Source of the DNA: a virus | Reading direction: 5' to 3' (one strand) | Length of the DNA: 45,685 nucleotides | IMG/VR virus record: IMGVR_UViG_3300032954_000743 | Location: 1-45,685 of that record | Shown here: positions 40,247 to 45,685 of the stretch, one piece after another | Numbering within the stretch: the first letter of the stretch is position 1 | How the letters are laid out: every line of letters begins with the position of its first letter | Notes under the pieces: model-generated | The model's input: only the letters and a program-made list of their open reading frames with translations | Database searches by the model: none | Told to the model about the DNA's origin: nothing | Position numbers and translations under genes: made by a program

Positions 40247-40535
40247 ACCGGTAATGGGACCGCTCGCGCGAGCAGCGATGAGGCTGCCAGTGCGCGGGGA
40301 TAAGCGGCGTAAGACTCTCATTCTCGTTGCGGCCTACCGCGACGCGGGGCAAAAGAATCCGCTCCCGTGCGAGATGATGCAGCGCCTCGGATTCAGCACT
40401 GAGAAGGTCAGGCATGTTCTCGCTGCTCTTGAAGCCGAAGGCTGGCTGCACCACAACCGCAAGAAGCATCGGCTGGTGCTCCACTTTGGACCCGATGGGC
40501 AGCCTGTCGAGTTCAAGGACGGCGCGACCGCCTAG
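40221..40535 (+). CDS. Winged helix-turn-helix protein (104 aa)
   Basis: The motif LPCEMMQRLGFSTEKVRHVL, then AALEAEGWLHHNRKKHRLVL has the helix-turn-helix plus wing order of small DNA-binding proteins. It overlaps the 3' end of the previous gene, with GGGAAGA upstream. It may regulate the early operon or the following promoter. Confidence 0.6.
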   Translation: MLGNHTIIEPVMGPLARAAMRLPVRGDKRRKTLILVAAYRDAGQKNPLPCEMMQRLGFSTEKVRHVLAALEAEGWLHHNRKKHRLVLHFGPDGQPVEFKDGATA

Positions 40536-40812
40536 GTTGCGTGAGCCGACATAACAGGTCCGTAGGGACGCTAGCCAGGCCGGTTCGATGGCAGACGACC
40601 CCGCCAGCATCCTGCGAATGGCAAAGACAGCCGGGAAGGCGCAGTCGGTTCGCAGAGGAGCGGGGGAATCCCGGTGCCGAGGGCTTCACCGCGGATCGTA
40701 GACCTGTGTAGTCGCCTGGCCGCTATCTCTGCCGAGATATCTGGTTGAACTTTTCTCTTGACATCCTGACTACCCCGTTATATGCTCCGTGTCCCAAGCG
40801 AGAGAGGACGAG
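40536..40812 (+). other. Inter-operon region with possible microproteins and a promoter
   Basis: This stretch has no clear gene. Two short frames are possible: GTG 40541-40711 (56 aa, Arg/Pro-rich) and ATG 40588-40701 (37 aa, starting MADDPASILRMAKTAGK). They overlap in different frames, so at most one is likely real. The region then holds an AGATATCT palindrome (about 40734) and a strong promoter. Confidence 0.4.
40758..40786 (+). promoter_or_regulatory. Consensus-like promoter
   Basis: TTGACA (40758-40763), a 17-nt spacer and TATGCT (40781-40786) precede the 40813 gene. The leader would be about 20 nt with GAGAGGACGAG as ribosome binding site, so this unit is leadered, unlike the HNH promoters. 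Confidence 0.85.
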
Positions 40813-41433
40813 ATGATGATCGAGACACCACGCGACACAAGCGCTGATCGGCCGATTACGCAGCTGGCGGGGATGATGGCGCTCGGCAGTGAGGGCTTCA
40901 TCACCGGGCAGGAGGCACAAGGACAGCGGGAATTGGTTGGTTCTGAAACGATTCCGATCGACGGGTCCGAGGCCCTTACTGACCTTGGCTTTGTCCTAGG
41001 CGAACCAGTCGATGATCTGTTCCGTAAGTGTACGCTCCCGGAGGGCTGGTATCGGGAGGCGACCGGGCATTCGATGCATTCGATCATCCGCGATGAGCGC
41101 GGCTACGGGCGCGTGGGGATGTTTTATAAGGCCGCGTTTTACGACCGTCGTGCGGACTGTCGTGTTGTTCGCCTGCCCCGGACGAAGCCGCAGGAGGATG
41201 CCTACGAAACGCTGAGCGTTGAGGTTGATGCCGATGGCCTGTGGATGTATGGCAGAGACCGACGCGAAGGCGAGGATTACGTCTACCAGTGGCGTGGTCG
41301 GTACGGAGATGCTGCCCCTGAGGGCAAGCACGCCTATTCAGACGACGGGCGACGCATTGAGGTCCGAGTGAGTCCCAACGGTGGGATCGTGGCGAAAGAC
41401 GCCTTTACTGCTGAGCCAGAGGATTTGCTATGA
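40813..41433 (+). CDS. Hypothetical early protein (206 aa)
   Basis: The ATG at 40813 is preferred because the in-frame GTG at 40789 lies at or before the predicted transcription start. The protein is acidic and begins MMIETPRDTSADRPITQLAG. The middle is LPEGWYREATGHSMHSIIRD and VGMFYKAAFYDRRADCRVVR, a probable alpha/beta fold. It opens a tightly coupled set with SSB-like and resolvase-like genes. No family is recognised. Confidence 0.7.
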   Translation: MMIETPRDTSADRPITQLAGMMALGSEGFITGQEAQGQRELVGSETIPIDGSEALTDLGFVLGEPVDDLFRKCTLPEGWYREATGHSMHSIIRDERGYGRVGMFYKAAFYDRRADCRVVRLPRTKPQEDAYETLSVEVDADGLWMYGRDRREGEDYVYQWRGRYGDAAPEGKHAYSDDGRRIEVRVSPNGGIVAKDAFTAEPEDLL

Positions 41434-41783
41434 GTCTGAAAGACAAGCTAGACCAGGAGCCCGTGAGAGCGGAGGCGTGGCGCCCTGACGCCGGCCAGGA
41501 GCTCATAGGCCGCATAACCCGCATCAACGACCGTGAGCAGGACGGCCGCGACCCTTATCCGGTCGTGACGGTGGAAGAGCCTGACGGTTCCCTCATTGCT
41601 TTCCATGCGTTCCATACGGTCGCCAAGAACCAGCTGCTGGAGGCTGGCGCCCAGGCGGGGGACGAGATCGCGATCCGTTATCTGGGGAAGAAGGAGGATG
41701 CGGCGCGGCCGTACCATAACTACCGGATCGTGGTGGAGCACGCCGCGAACGGTGCCCCTGCCGATGACGAGGTTCCCTTTTGA
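41430..41783 (+). CDS. SSB-like OB-fold protein (117 aa)
   Basis: ATG overlaps the previous TGA. The middle has ELIGRITRINDREQDGRDPY, then PVVTVEEPDGSLIAFHAFHT and GDEIAIRYLGKKED, an OB-fold strand order. The C-terminus ends DDEVPF, like the acidic tips of bacterial SSB proteins (DDDIPF) that recruit partner enzymes. It would bind single-stranded DNA with ERF and the exonuclease. Confidence 0.65.
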   Translation: MSLKDKLDQEPVRAEAWRPDAGQELIGRITRINDREQDGRDPYPVVTVEEPDGSLIAFHAFHTVAKNQLLEAGAQAGDEIAIRYLGKKEDAARPYHNYRIVVEHAANGAPADDEVPF

Positions 41784-42127
41784 GCACCGCGTCCCGTGGC
41801 TCCGCCCGTGAGCGCCAAGTACGGAAGCTCCTAGAAGCTGAGGGGTGGGCGGTGACGCGCGGCGCTGGCTCAAAGGGCTGTGCCGATCTGTGGGCTGGCC
41901 GCACGGGTCCTTGGTTCGACGGCTTCAACTGGCATGGCGCGGGCGAAAAGACCGTTTTGAGGCTGGTGCAGGTCAAGAGCGATAGATCGGGTCCATACGC
42001 TCATTTCGGGCCGCGAGAACGCCGGGAATTGGCCTCTCTGGCGAAGCAGACGGGCGGGACGGCGGAGCTTTGGCATTGGCCGCCGCATAAGCCCTGCCGT
42101 GTCTACCTTGAGAGCGAATGGCCGTGA
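41780..42127 (+). CDS. Hjc-like Holliday junction resolvase / PD-(D/E)XK nuclease (115 aa)
   Basis: The order SARERQVRKLLEAEGWAVTR, GSKGCADLWAGR, LVQVKSDRSGPYAHFGPRER and GTAELWHWPP matches small Hjc-like nucleases (E at the N-terminus, S-K-G-x-x-D, Q-V-K). It would resolve recombination junctions or branched DNA before packaging. ATG overlaps the previous TGA. Confidence 0.7.
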   Translation: MSTASRGSARERQVRKLLEAEGWAVTRGAGSKGCADLWAGRTGPWFDGFNWHGAGEKTVLRLVQVKSDRSGPYAHFGPRERRELASLAKQTGGTAELWHWPPHKPCRVYLESEWP

Positions 42128-42567
42128 GCCTTGAACTCTGTCCGGTCACGCTTGCTGAGGCAAACGCTTGGGTTGAGCGTCATCATCGGCACCATCAGCC
42201 TGTGGTGGGTCATATCTGCGCCGTGGGTGTGGCTCTCGCGGGCGAAATTGTCGGGGTTGGCATCATGGGTCGCCCCGTGGCCCGAATGGCGCAGGACGGC
42301 TTTACGGCAGAGGTCACGCGCTGCTGTACGGATGGCACCCGTAACGCCCCGTCGATGATCTATCGGGCGCTCTGGCGTGCGGCAAAGGCGCTCGGCTATC
42401 GGAAGCTCATCACCTATACGCTGCCGCAGGAGGGTGGAGCAAGCCTTCGAGCGGCCGGGTTTAGGCTTCTAGGCGAGGCTGGAGGCGGCAGTTGGAACCG
42501 TGCTGGGCGCCCTCGTGTCGATTTACATCCGACCCAAGGGAAGTTGAAGTGGGAGTTGGTCGCGTGA
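42118..42567 (+). CDS. XF1762-like / GNAT-type protein (149 aa)
   Basis: The sequence CPVTLAEANAWVERHHRHHQ, VGHICAVGVALAGEIVGVGI, EVTRCCTDGTRNAPSMIYRA and LITYTLPQEGGASLRAAGF matches a family common in phages and mobile DNA (XF1762 type), an acetyltransferase-like fold whose substrate is unknown. It overlaps genes at both ends. Confidence 0.8.
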   Translation: MAVSLELCPVTLAEANAWVERHHRHHQPVVGHICAVGVALAGEIVGVGIMGRPVARMAQDGFTAEVTRCCTDGTRNAPSMIYRALWRAAKALGYRKLITYTLPQEGGASLRAAGFRLLGEAGGGSWNRAGRPRVDLHPTQGKLKWELVA

Positions 42568-42659
42568 GCCGGAATACCGAACAGCTCATCTGCTGGACGG
42601 CGATGTGGTTCGTGTTCGGCGCAGTATTTGGGGTTGTCTTGATGGAAGTGCTCCGATGA
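42564..42659 (+). CDS. Membrane micro-ORF (31 aa)
   Basis: GTG overlaps the previous TGA (GTGA), and the TGA overlaps the next ATG (ATGA). It begins SRNTEQLICW and carries a hydrophobic stretch (MWFVFGAVFGVVLMEVL). The coupling at both ends supports translation. It is probably a small inner-membrane peptide of unknown role. Confidence 0.6.
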   Translation: MSRNTEQLICWTAMWFVFGAVFGVVLMEVLR

Positions 42660-43018
42660 GTAGCGCTCTCCGGAATATCGGTGTGGCCTATCGGTCTGAC
42701 CAATTCGGCTGTGCTCGATGTGGCGCAAATGAGCATTTGAACTTGCTTTATCAGCCGTTTACGCATCTAGTAGATATGAACGAGGGTTTGGTTGCGACTC
42801 ATTGGGCGATATGTCCGACGAGCGGCGAGCCAATTCTGTTGTGTCAGACCAAAAAAAGGAATCGTCGCCCGTTTCGGCTTGAATGCTTCTACGAAGGGCG
42901 CTGGTCCAGGTGGGCTTCCTATGCCAGCCGTGAGGGTGCGCAAAAAACTGTAGACTACGAGGTGGGGCAGGGATGGCACAAGCCTGAGGATTTTCGTATT
43001 ACGGAGCGATCGAAATGA
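42656..43018 (+). CDS. Small Cys-containing protein, lower GC (120 aa)
   Basis: ATGA overlap sets the start. A CARC pair and later CPTS/LLCQTKK may form a zinc site; the C-terminal half has LECFYEGRWSRWASYASREG. The first 250 nt use more A and T than neighbours (for example TTG, TTT, CTA and GTA codons), which may reflect recent transfer. No family is recognised. Confidence 0.55.
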   Translation: MSSALRNIGVAYRSDQFGCARCGANEHLNLLYQPFTHLVDMNEGLVATHWAICPTSGEPILLCQTKKRNRRPFRLECFYEGRWSRWASYASREGAQKTVDYEVGQGWHKPEDFRITERSK

Positions 43019-43197
43019 GCGTCGTCCCGCCGCTTGTCGGCCTCAGTGATGCTGCCGCGATCCTTGGTGTCCATCGGAGCAACCTGATGACGGTGAAGGG
43101 GCTCCCTGAGCCTGTGCAGCGTGTTTCTAGCGGGCCGTTGTGGTTGCGGAGCGAGATTGAGGCGCTGGCGATCAGGCGGGAGGCGAAGAAGCTGTGA
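43015..43197 (+). CDS. AlpA/MerR-like HTH protein (60 aa)
   Basis: ATGA overlaps the previous gene. LVGLSDAAAILGVHRSNLMT, then GLPEPVQRVSSGPLWLRSEI follows the pattern of AlpA/excisionase-type winged helix-turn-helix domains (helix-turn-helix, wing with G-P-L-W, final helix). It probably binds DNA as a small regulator. Confidence 0.7.
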   Translation: MSVVPPLVGLSDAAAILGVHRSNLMTVKGLPEPVQRVSSGPLWLRSEIEALAIRREAKKL

Positions 43198-43361
43198 TCG
43201 CCGCGGCTGACACCTCAGAGCTTCTTTTGGGGATGGCTAAGGCCTTGAAACGCGAGGCTGAGGAGACCTCGGATGGTCGTGAGATCGAGGCGATGCTTCA
43301 TTGCCTTGCGGCGGTGCTACTGGATGCGTATGAAGCCTGTACCGGGACCGATTGCTCTTGA
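43194..43361 (+). CDS. Small helical protein (55 aa)
   Basis: GTG overlaps the previous TGA (GTGA). Two helices are predicted: TSELLLGMAKALKREAEETS and EIEAMLHCLAAVLLDAYEAC. It ends TGTDCS. The composition and coupling support a real gene. Function unknown. Confidence 0.55.
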   Translation: MIAAADTSELLLGMAKALKREAEETSDGREIEAMLHCLAAVLLDAYEACTGTDCS

Positions 43362-43364
43362 ATC

Positions 43365-43994
43365 GTGGGTGGCGTCAGTCTTGAGAAGCGGACGCGTGTG
43401 CTGTTCGGGAAACCGCAGCGCCTCTGCGGGAAATGCGGAGTTTGGCAGCCGCTCGACCAGTTCAAGGCCAGGTCGGGGATCTGTCGGCTCTGCACGAACG
43501 CGCGGCATCGCCAGCTGTACGCGGAAGGGCGGTTCACGAAGCCTGACCGGCAGCGCGCTAGGGAAAACCAGAAACGGAACCGCGAACAGAACCGGGAGCG
43601 TCGCCGCGAACAGAACCGTCGTTATCGGGAAGGCCTCAAAGCCAACCCGGAGCGGCTGGCGCGCTACAACGAACTGCGCCGTATGGCCTACAGGGAACGG
43701 CTTGAGCAGGAAGGCCGGCCGTTGGATTCGATCAGGCCCATGAAGGCGCAGATGGCTAAGGAACCCGCTAGGCGCGTCGCGCTTGCCCCTTTGCGTGAGG
43801 CGTTTTTGCGTTCTGAGCTGACGCCTTCAGATGTTGCTCGGCGTGTTGGGTATGAGCGTGGTGGGCGCCCGGACACTTTGCGGGTGCGGCGGGTGCTCGG
43901 GCTGACGGATGAACCGAAGTCTGCGGTCAACTACGATGTCGCGATGCTGCTCGTGAGGGCGCTTGACATTGACCCTGCGAGCGTGGGCGTATGA
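43365..43994 (+). CDS. Zinc-finger and HTH DNA-binding protein (209 aa)
   Basis: A GTG start is used. The N-terminus has CGKCGVWQPLDQFKARSGIC and RLCTNARHRQLYAEG, a zinc ribbon like those in phage HNH/recombination endonuclease VII-type proteins, then a long basic Arg-rich helix. The C-terminal 60 residues are an HTH domain like the protein at 39313. No complete HNH active site is seen. Confidence 0.65.
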   Translation: MGGVSLEKRTRVLFGKPQRLCGKCGVWQPLDQFKARSGICRLCTNARHRQLYAEGRFTKPDRQRARENQKRNREQNRERRREQNRRYREGLKANPERLARYNELRRMAYRERLEQEGRPLDSIRPMKAQMAKEPARRVALAPLREAFLRSELTPSDVARRVGYERGGRPDTLRVRRVLGLTDEPKSAVNYDVAMLLVRALDIDPASVGV

Positions 43995-44203
43995 GCGACC
44001 AGGGCTACTTGAACGCCTACGAGAAAGCCATCTGGAGCGCGTACGTCTTGGGGAGGGTGGATGTGAGGGAGGACCGCGCGCGTGGCCTCTCAGAGCTTGA
44101 AAAGGCCGTCTCAGACGAGGATTCGTGGAGGGCTGCTTTGGAGACTGAGAGCGAGCGGTGTGCTAGGCAGATCGCGTTGAGGTGGGCGCTACAGGATGCC
44201 TGA
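43991..44203 (+). CDS. Small helical protein (70 aa)
   Basis: ATGA overlaps the previous stop. The sequence is helical and acidic (LNAYEKAIWSAYVLGRVDVR, WRAALETESERCARQIALRW). No family is recognised. Confidence 0.6.
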   Translation: MSDQGYLNAYEKAIWSAYVLGRVDVREDRARGLSELEKAVSDEDSWRAALETESERCARQIALRWALQDA

Positions 44204-44357
44204 GACAGCGAGAAAGAACATGGCGCGGCTGCTAGAGCGCGTTCGCTACGTGGCCCTATGCGACTACAAGGGCGACGTGTTGGTCAAGATCCCACTCCAA
44301 GGAATCCTCAAACCCGGCGAGACGATCTCTCTGCCACGCGAGCTTGAAATCGAATGA
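44196..44357 (+). CDS. Small basic/beta protein (53 aa)
   Basis: The ATG lies 8 nt before the end of the previous gene. The protein reads ARKNMARLLERVRYVALCDY, then a strand region (DVLVKIPLQGIL, ETISLPRELEIE). Codon positions look coding. Function unknown. Confidence 0.55.
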   Translation: MPETARKNMARLLERVRYVALCDYKGDVLVKIPLQGILKPGETISLPRELEIE

Positions 44358-44363
44358 GGCGAT

Positions 44364-44543
44364 ATGGCTGAATCCGCCCATGACCTGATGCTCCGCATCG
44401 CTTCCCTCAGAGACAGGGCCCTCACGGTCGAGCAGCAGGCCCGTCTGGACGCCGTGAATGCCCGCAATGCCGCTATCCAGGCGATGACCGGGAAGCCTGC
44501 TGATGGTGTTTGTTGGGGCAAGCAGCAGAAGGGGAAGGCGTGA
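44364..44543 (+). CDS. Small helical protein (59 aa)
   Basis: GAGGCGAT precedes the ATG. It is helical (DLMLRIASLRDRALTVEQQA, LDAVNARNAAIQAM) with a basic Gly/Lys end. It overlaps the next GTG (GTGA). Function unknown. Confidence 0.55.
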   Translation: MAESAHDLMLRIASLRDRALTVEQQARLDAVNARNAAIQAMTGKPADGVCWGKQQKGKA

Positions 44544-44722
44544 ACGAGGACCTATTCAAACGCTTCAACACGGACGCCAAGCGTGTCCTTGAGTTGTCCC
44601 TGAGAGAGGCGTTGAGCAAAGGGCATAGCTACATTGGCATTGAGGCGATGGCTGCGGCCGTAGAGAGGGTCCAGCGTGAAGCGAAATGTCCGTGCAAAGA
44701 CCCCCAAGGTGCGGAGCCGTGA
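44540..44722 (+). CDS. Single Clp-N-like domain protein (60 aa)
   Basis: GTG overlaps the previous TGA (GTGA). Residues 2-42 (NEDLFKRFNTDAKRVLELS, then REALSKGHSYIGIEAMAAAV) follow the Clp-N repeat pattern of ClpC/ClpA N-domains (F-x-x-F-T-x-x-A-R-x-V-x-x-x-A-x-x-E-A-x-x-x-x-H-x-Y-I-G-x-E). A Cys pair (CPC) ends the protein. The host ClpC N-domain binds adaptors and substrates, so a decoy or adaptor role is an inference. Confidence 0.55.
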   Translation: MNEDLFKRFNTDAKRVLELSLREALSKGHSYIGIEAMAAAVERVQREAKCPCKDPQGAEP

Positions 44723-44930
44723 AGGCGTGAACCAAGCCCAGCACGACCGCCTCGCCACCCTCACCGCCGACACGAAGGTCATCGGTCTAGACAACGGCTG
44801 CCCAGTCGTGAGATACCCCAACGGCAGGCTAATGAAGGTCGGTAGGACGGGCCGGATGGTCTCGGTGTCTAAACGTGCCGAACAGGAGATCGTGCTGAAA
44901 CAGATCGGGAGGGCTAATGGCCGACGTTGA
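44676..44930 (+). CDS. Small basic protein (84 aa)
   Basis: GTG at 44676 follows AGAGGGTCC; GTG at 44727 is an alternative. The N-terminus is basic (KRNVRAKTPKVRSREG) and the C-terminal part VIGLDNGCPVVRYPNGRLMK is a strand pair common in small phage proteins. It overlaps both neighbours. Confidence 0.5.
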   Translation: MKRNVRAKTPKVRSREGVNQAQHDRLATLTADTKVIGLDNGCPVVRYPNGRLMKVGRTGRMVSVSKRAEQEIVLKQIGRANGRR

Positions 44931-45459
44931 CTGCGAAATGCGCCAGATCCTCGCTGAAATGGAGCTGCTGTCGTATGGCTCTACCGCGAACTGGGAGCCT
45001 GCGACCTCGAGCGGCGAGCGAACCTATGGGATCCCGCCTGGTTGTAGTTTCGCGGCGCATGATCTGTGGCGCCGACGCTACGAATCAGCGACCTATAAGG
45101 CCAGAGTGGTTGAGCGTGCTCGTGAGGCTTTGGAGGCGATGCGTAAGCAGAAGCGGCTGGAGGTTGAGCCTGAGACCGAGGCGGAGCTCGAAGCGCGGAT
45201 CGTCAGTGAAGGTGTTGGCTGGGGGTTGCAGGACATTGCGAATCATTGCCGTGTGACCCCGAAAATGGCGCGTAGGGCCCGTGAACGTCTCAACGTGGAC
45301 GTGGAGACCGGGAAGCCGCTCAAGGCGCCTAGGAGGCCGCCTACGGAGCGCCAGTTGCAGGCTCAGGCGTTGAAGGCGCGTGGTTTGACGTTGAAGCAGA
45401 TCGGGCAGTTCCTGGGCTGCGACGCCGCAACGGTGTCCCGTGACCTTGCAACCGCCTAA
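44917..45459 (+). CDS. Double-HTH DNA-binding protein (180 aa)
   Basis: It has a helical N-terminus and two HTH candidates: GLQDIANHCRVTPKMARRAR (about 110-130) and GLTLKQIGQFLGCDAATVSR (about 155-175). The latter resembles sigma-factor region 4/resolvase-type HTH. It probably regulates the early region. ATG overlaps the previous gene. Confidence 0.65.
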   Translation: MADVDCEMRQILAEMELLSYGSTANWEPATSSGERTYGIPPGCSFAAHDLWRRRYESATYKARVVERAREALEAMRKQKRLEVEPETEAELEARIVSEGVGWGLQDIANHCRVTPKMARRARERLNVDVETGKPLKAPRRPPTERQLQAQALKARGLTLKQIGQFLGCDAATVSRDLATA

Positions 45460-45685
45460 GGATTGTGCTAAGGATTCCTTGCAAGAAGGCGGGAGTCGTG
45501 CGCCTTTTGTCGGGCCTAATCCGATGGCGAAATGCCCGCTATGTGAGCATTACGGGCAAGTCCTTGGGTGCGTTTGGTCCGGGCGGCCCCTCGTCTGCGA
45601 CAATGACTTCGTAGCCATTGGCGTCTGGTTCGAGGCATCCTTGCTCACGAAAGAGCCTTTGCAACTCCACATCGTCAACACGGAT
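45440..45685 (+). CDS. Partial Cys-rich protein running off the window (at least 82 aa)
   Basis: The frame opens at GTG 45440, inside the end of the previous gene, and stays open to the last base. An internal ATG at 45524 is an alternative. MAKCPLCEHYGQVLGCVWSG and LVCDN show two or more Cys pairs, probably a zinc site. The 3' end lies outside the window. Confidence 0.5.
   Translation, partial: MTLQPPKDCAKDSLQEGGSRAPFVGPNPMAKCPLCEHYGQVLGCVWSGRPLVCDNDFVAIGVWFEASLLTKEPLQLHIVNTD

Noticed and set aside
40570-40610. tRNA-like GGTTCGATGGC segment
   Set aside because: No acceptor stem or anticodon arm can be paired around it.
1-45685. Integrase, attachment sites or CRISPR array
   Set aside because: No recombinase motifs, no regularly spaced short repeats and no att-like duplication were seen. 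The AlpA-like protein alone does not indicate lysogeny.

Overview
The window looks like most of the genome of a tailed double-stranded DNA phage, about 60% GC by eye. The short tail module has an adaptor, a nozzle-like protein, internal virion proteins and fibres but no tape measure, sheath or tube gene. This points to a podovirus. The promoter style (TTGACA-N17-TAnnnT, several placed 6-7 nt before an ATG so that the mRNA would be leaderless), the GC content, the RlpA-like and NlpC/P60-type cell wall enzymes and a YkgJ-type cysteine-cluster protein suggest an actinobacterial host. The exact host cannot be read from the sequence. No integrase, CRISPR array or tRNA was found.

Layout. (1) 1-980: three small genes with a promoter and operator-like palindrome. 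(2) 1472-31928: a long rightward late operon. It holds a small-protein and large-terminase block (1987-4891), small virion proteins and a YadA-like fibre (5235-8544), the portal (9165-11156), decoration and fibre proteins (11143-14343), a scaffold (14766-15581), the major capsid gene (15604-17532, split by a group I intron), adaptor and tail proteins (17595-22642), internal virion/ejection proteins (22642-28114), a two-domain virion lysin (28202-29218), a TerS-like protein, and a lysis cassette (29759-31344: two membrane/coiled-coil proteins, endolysin, holin-like protein). (3) 31996-35402: a leftward operon of small Cys-rich or coiled-coil proteins, a beta-class DNA methyltransferase flanked by a 34-bp direct repeat, and an HNH endonuclease with its own strong promoter. 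(4) 35730-36260: an RlpA-like secreted protein closed by a strong terminator. (5) 36311-45685: a rightward early operon with an ERF annealing protein, a PD-(D/E)XK exonuclease, an SSB-like OB protein, an Hjc-like resolvase, several DNA-binding proteins and many very short, translationally coupled genes. The last gene runs off the window.

How the genes work together: the early operon supplies recombination functions (ERF, exonuclease, SSB-like protein, resolvase) and small host-directed proteins, including a single Clp-N-like domain. The leftward operon supplies DNA modification. The late operon builds the podoviral particle and lyses the host.

Most notable observations: a group I intron with its own HNH gene in the capsid gene, with a splice junction that restores the reading frame; an antisense HNH insertion at the start of the portal gene that leaves two synonymously diverged copies of the portal 5' end; an in-frame UGA in the portal; promoters placed for leaderless HNH transcripts; a phage-encoded Clp-N-like domain; an antisense transmembrane micro-ORF that fills an intergenic gap; a cysteine-cluster gene with no start other than CTG; and an RlpA-like gene whose signal peptide has no canonical start.
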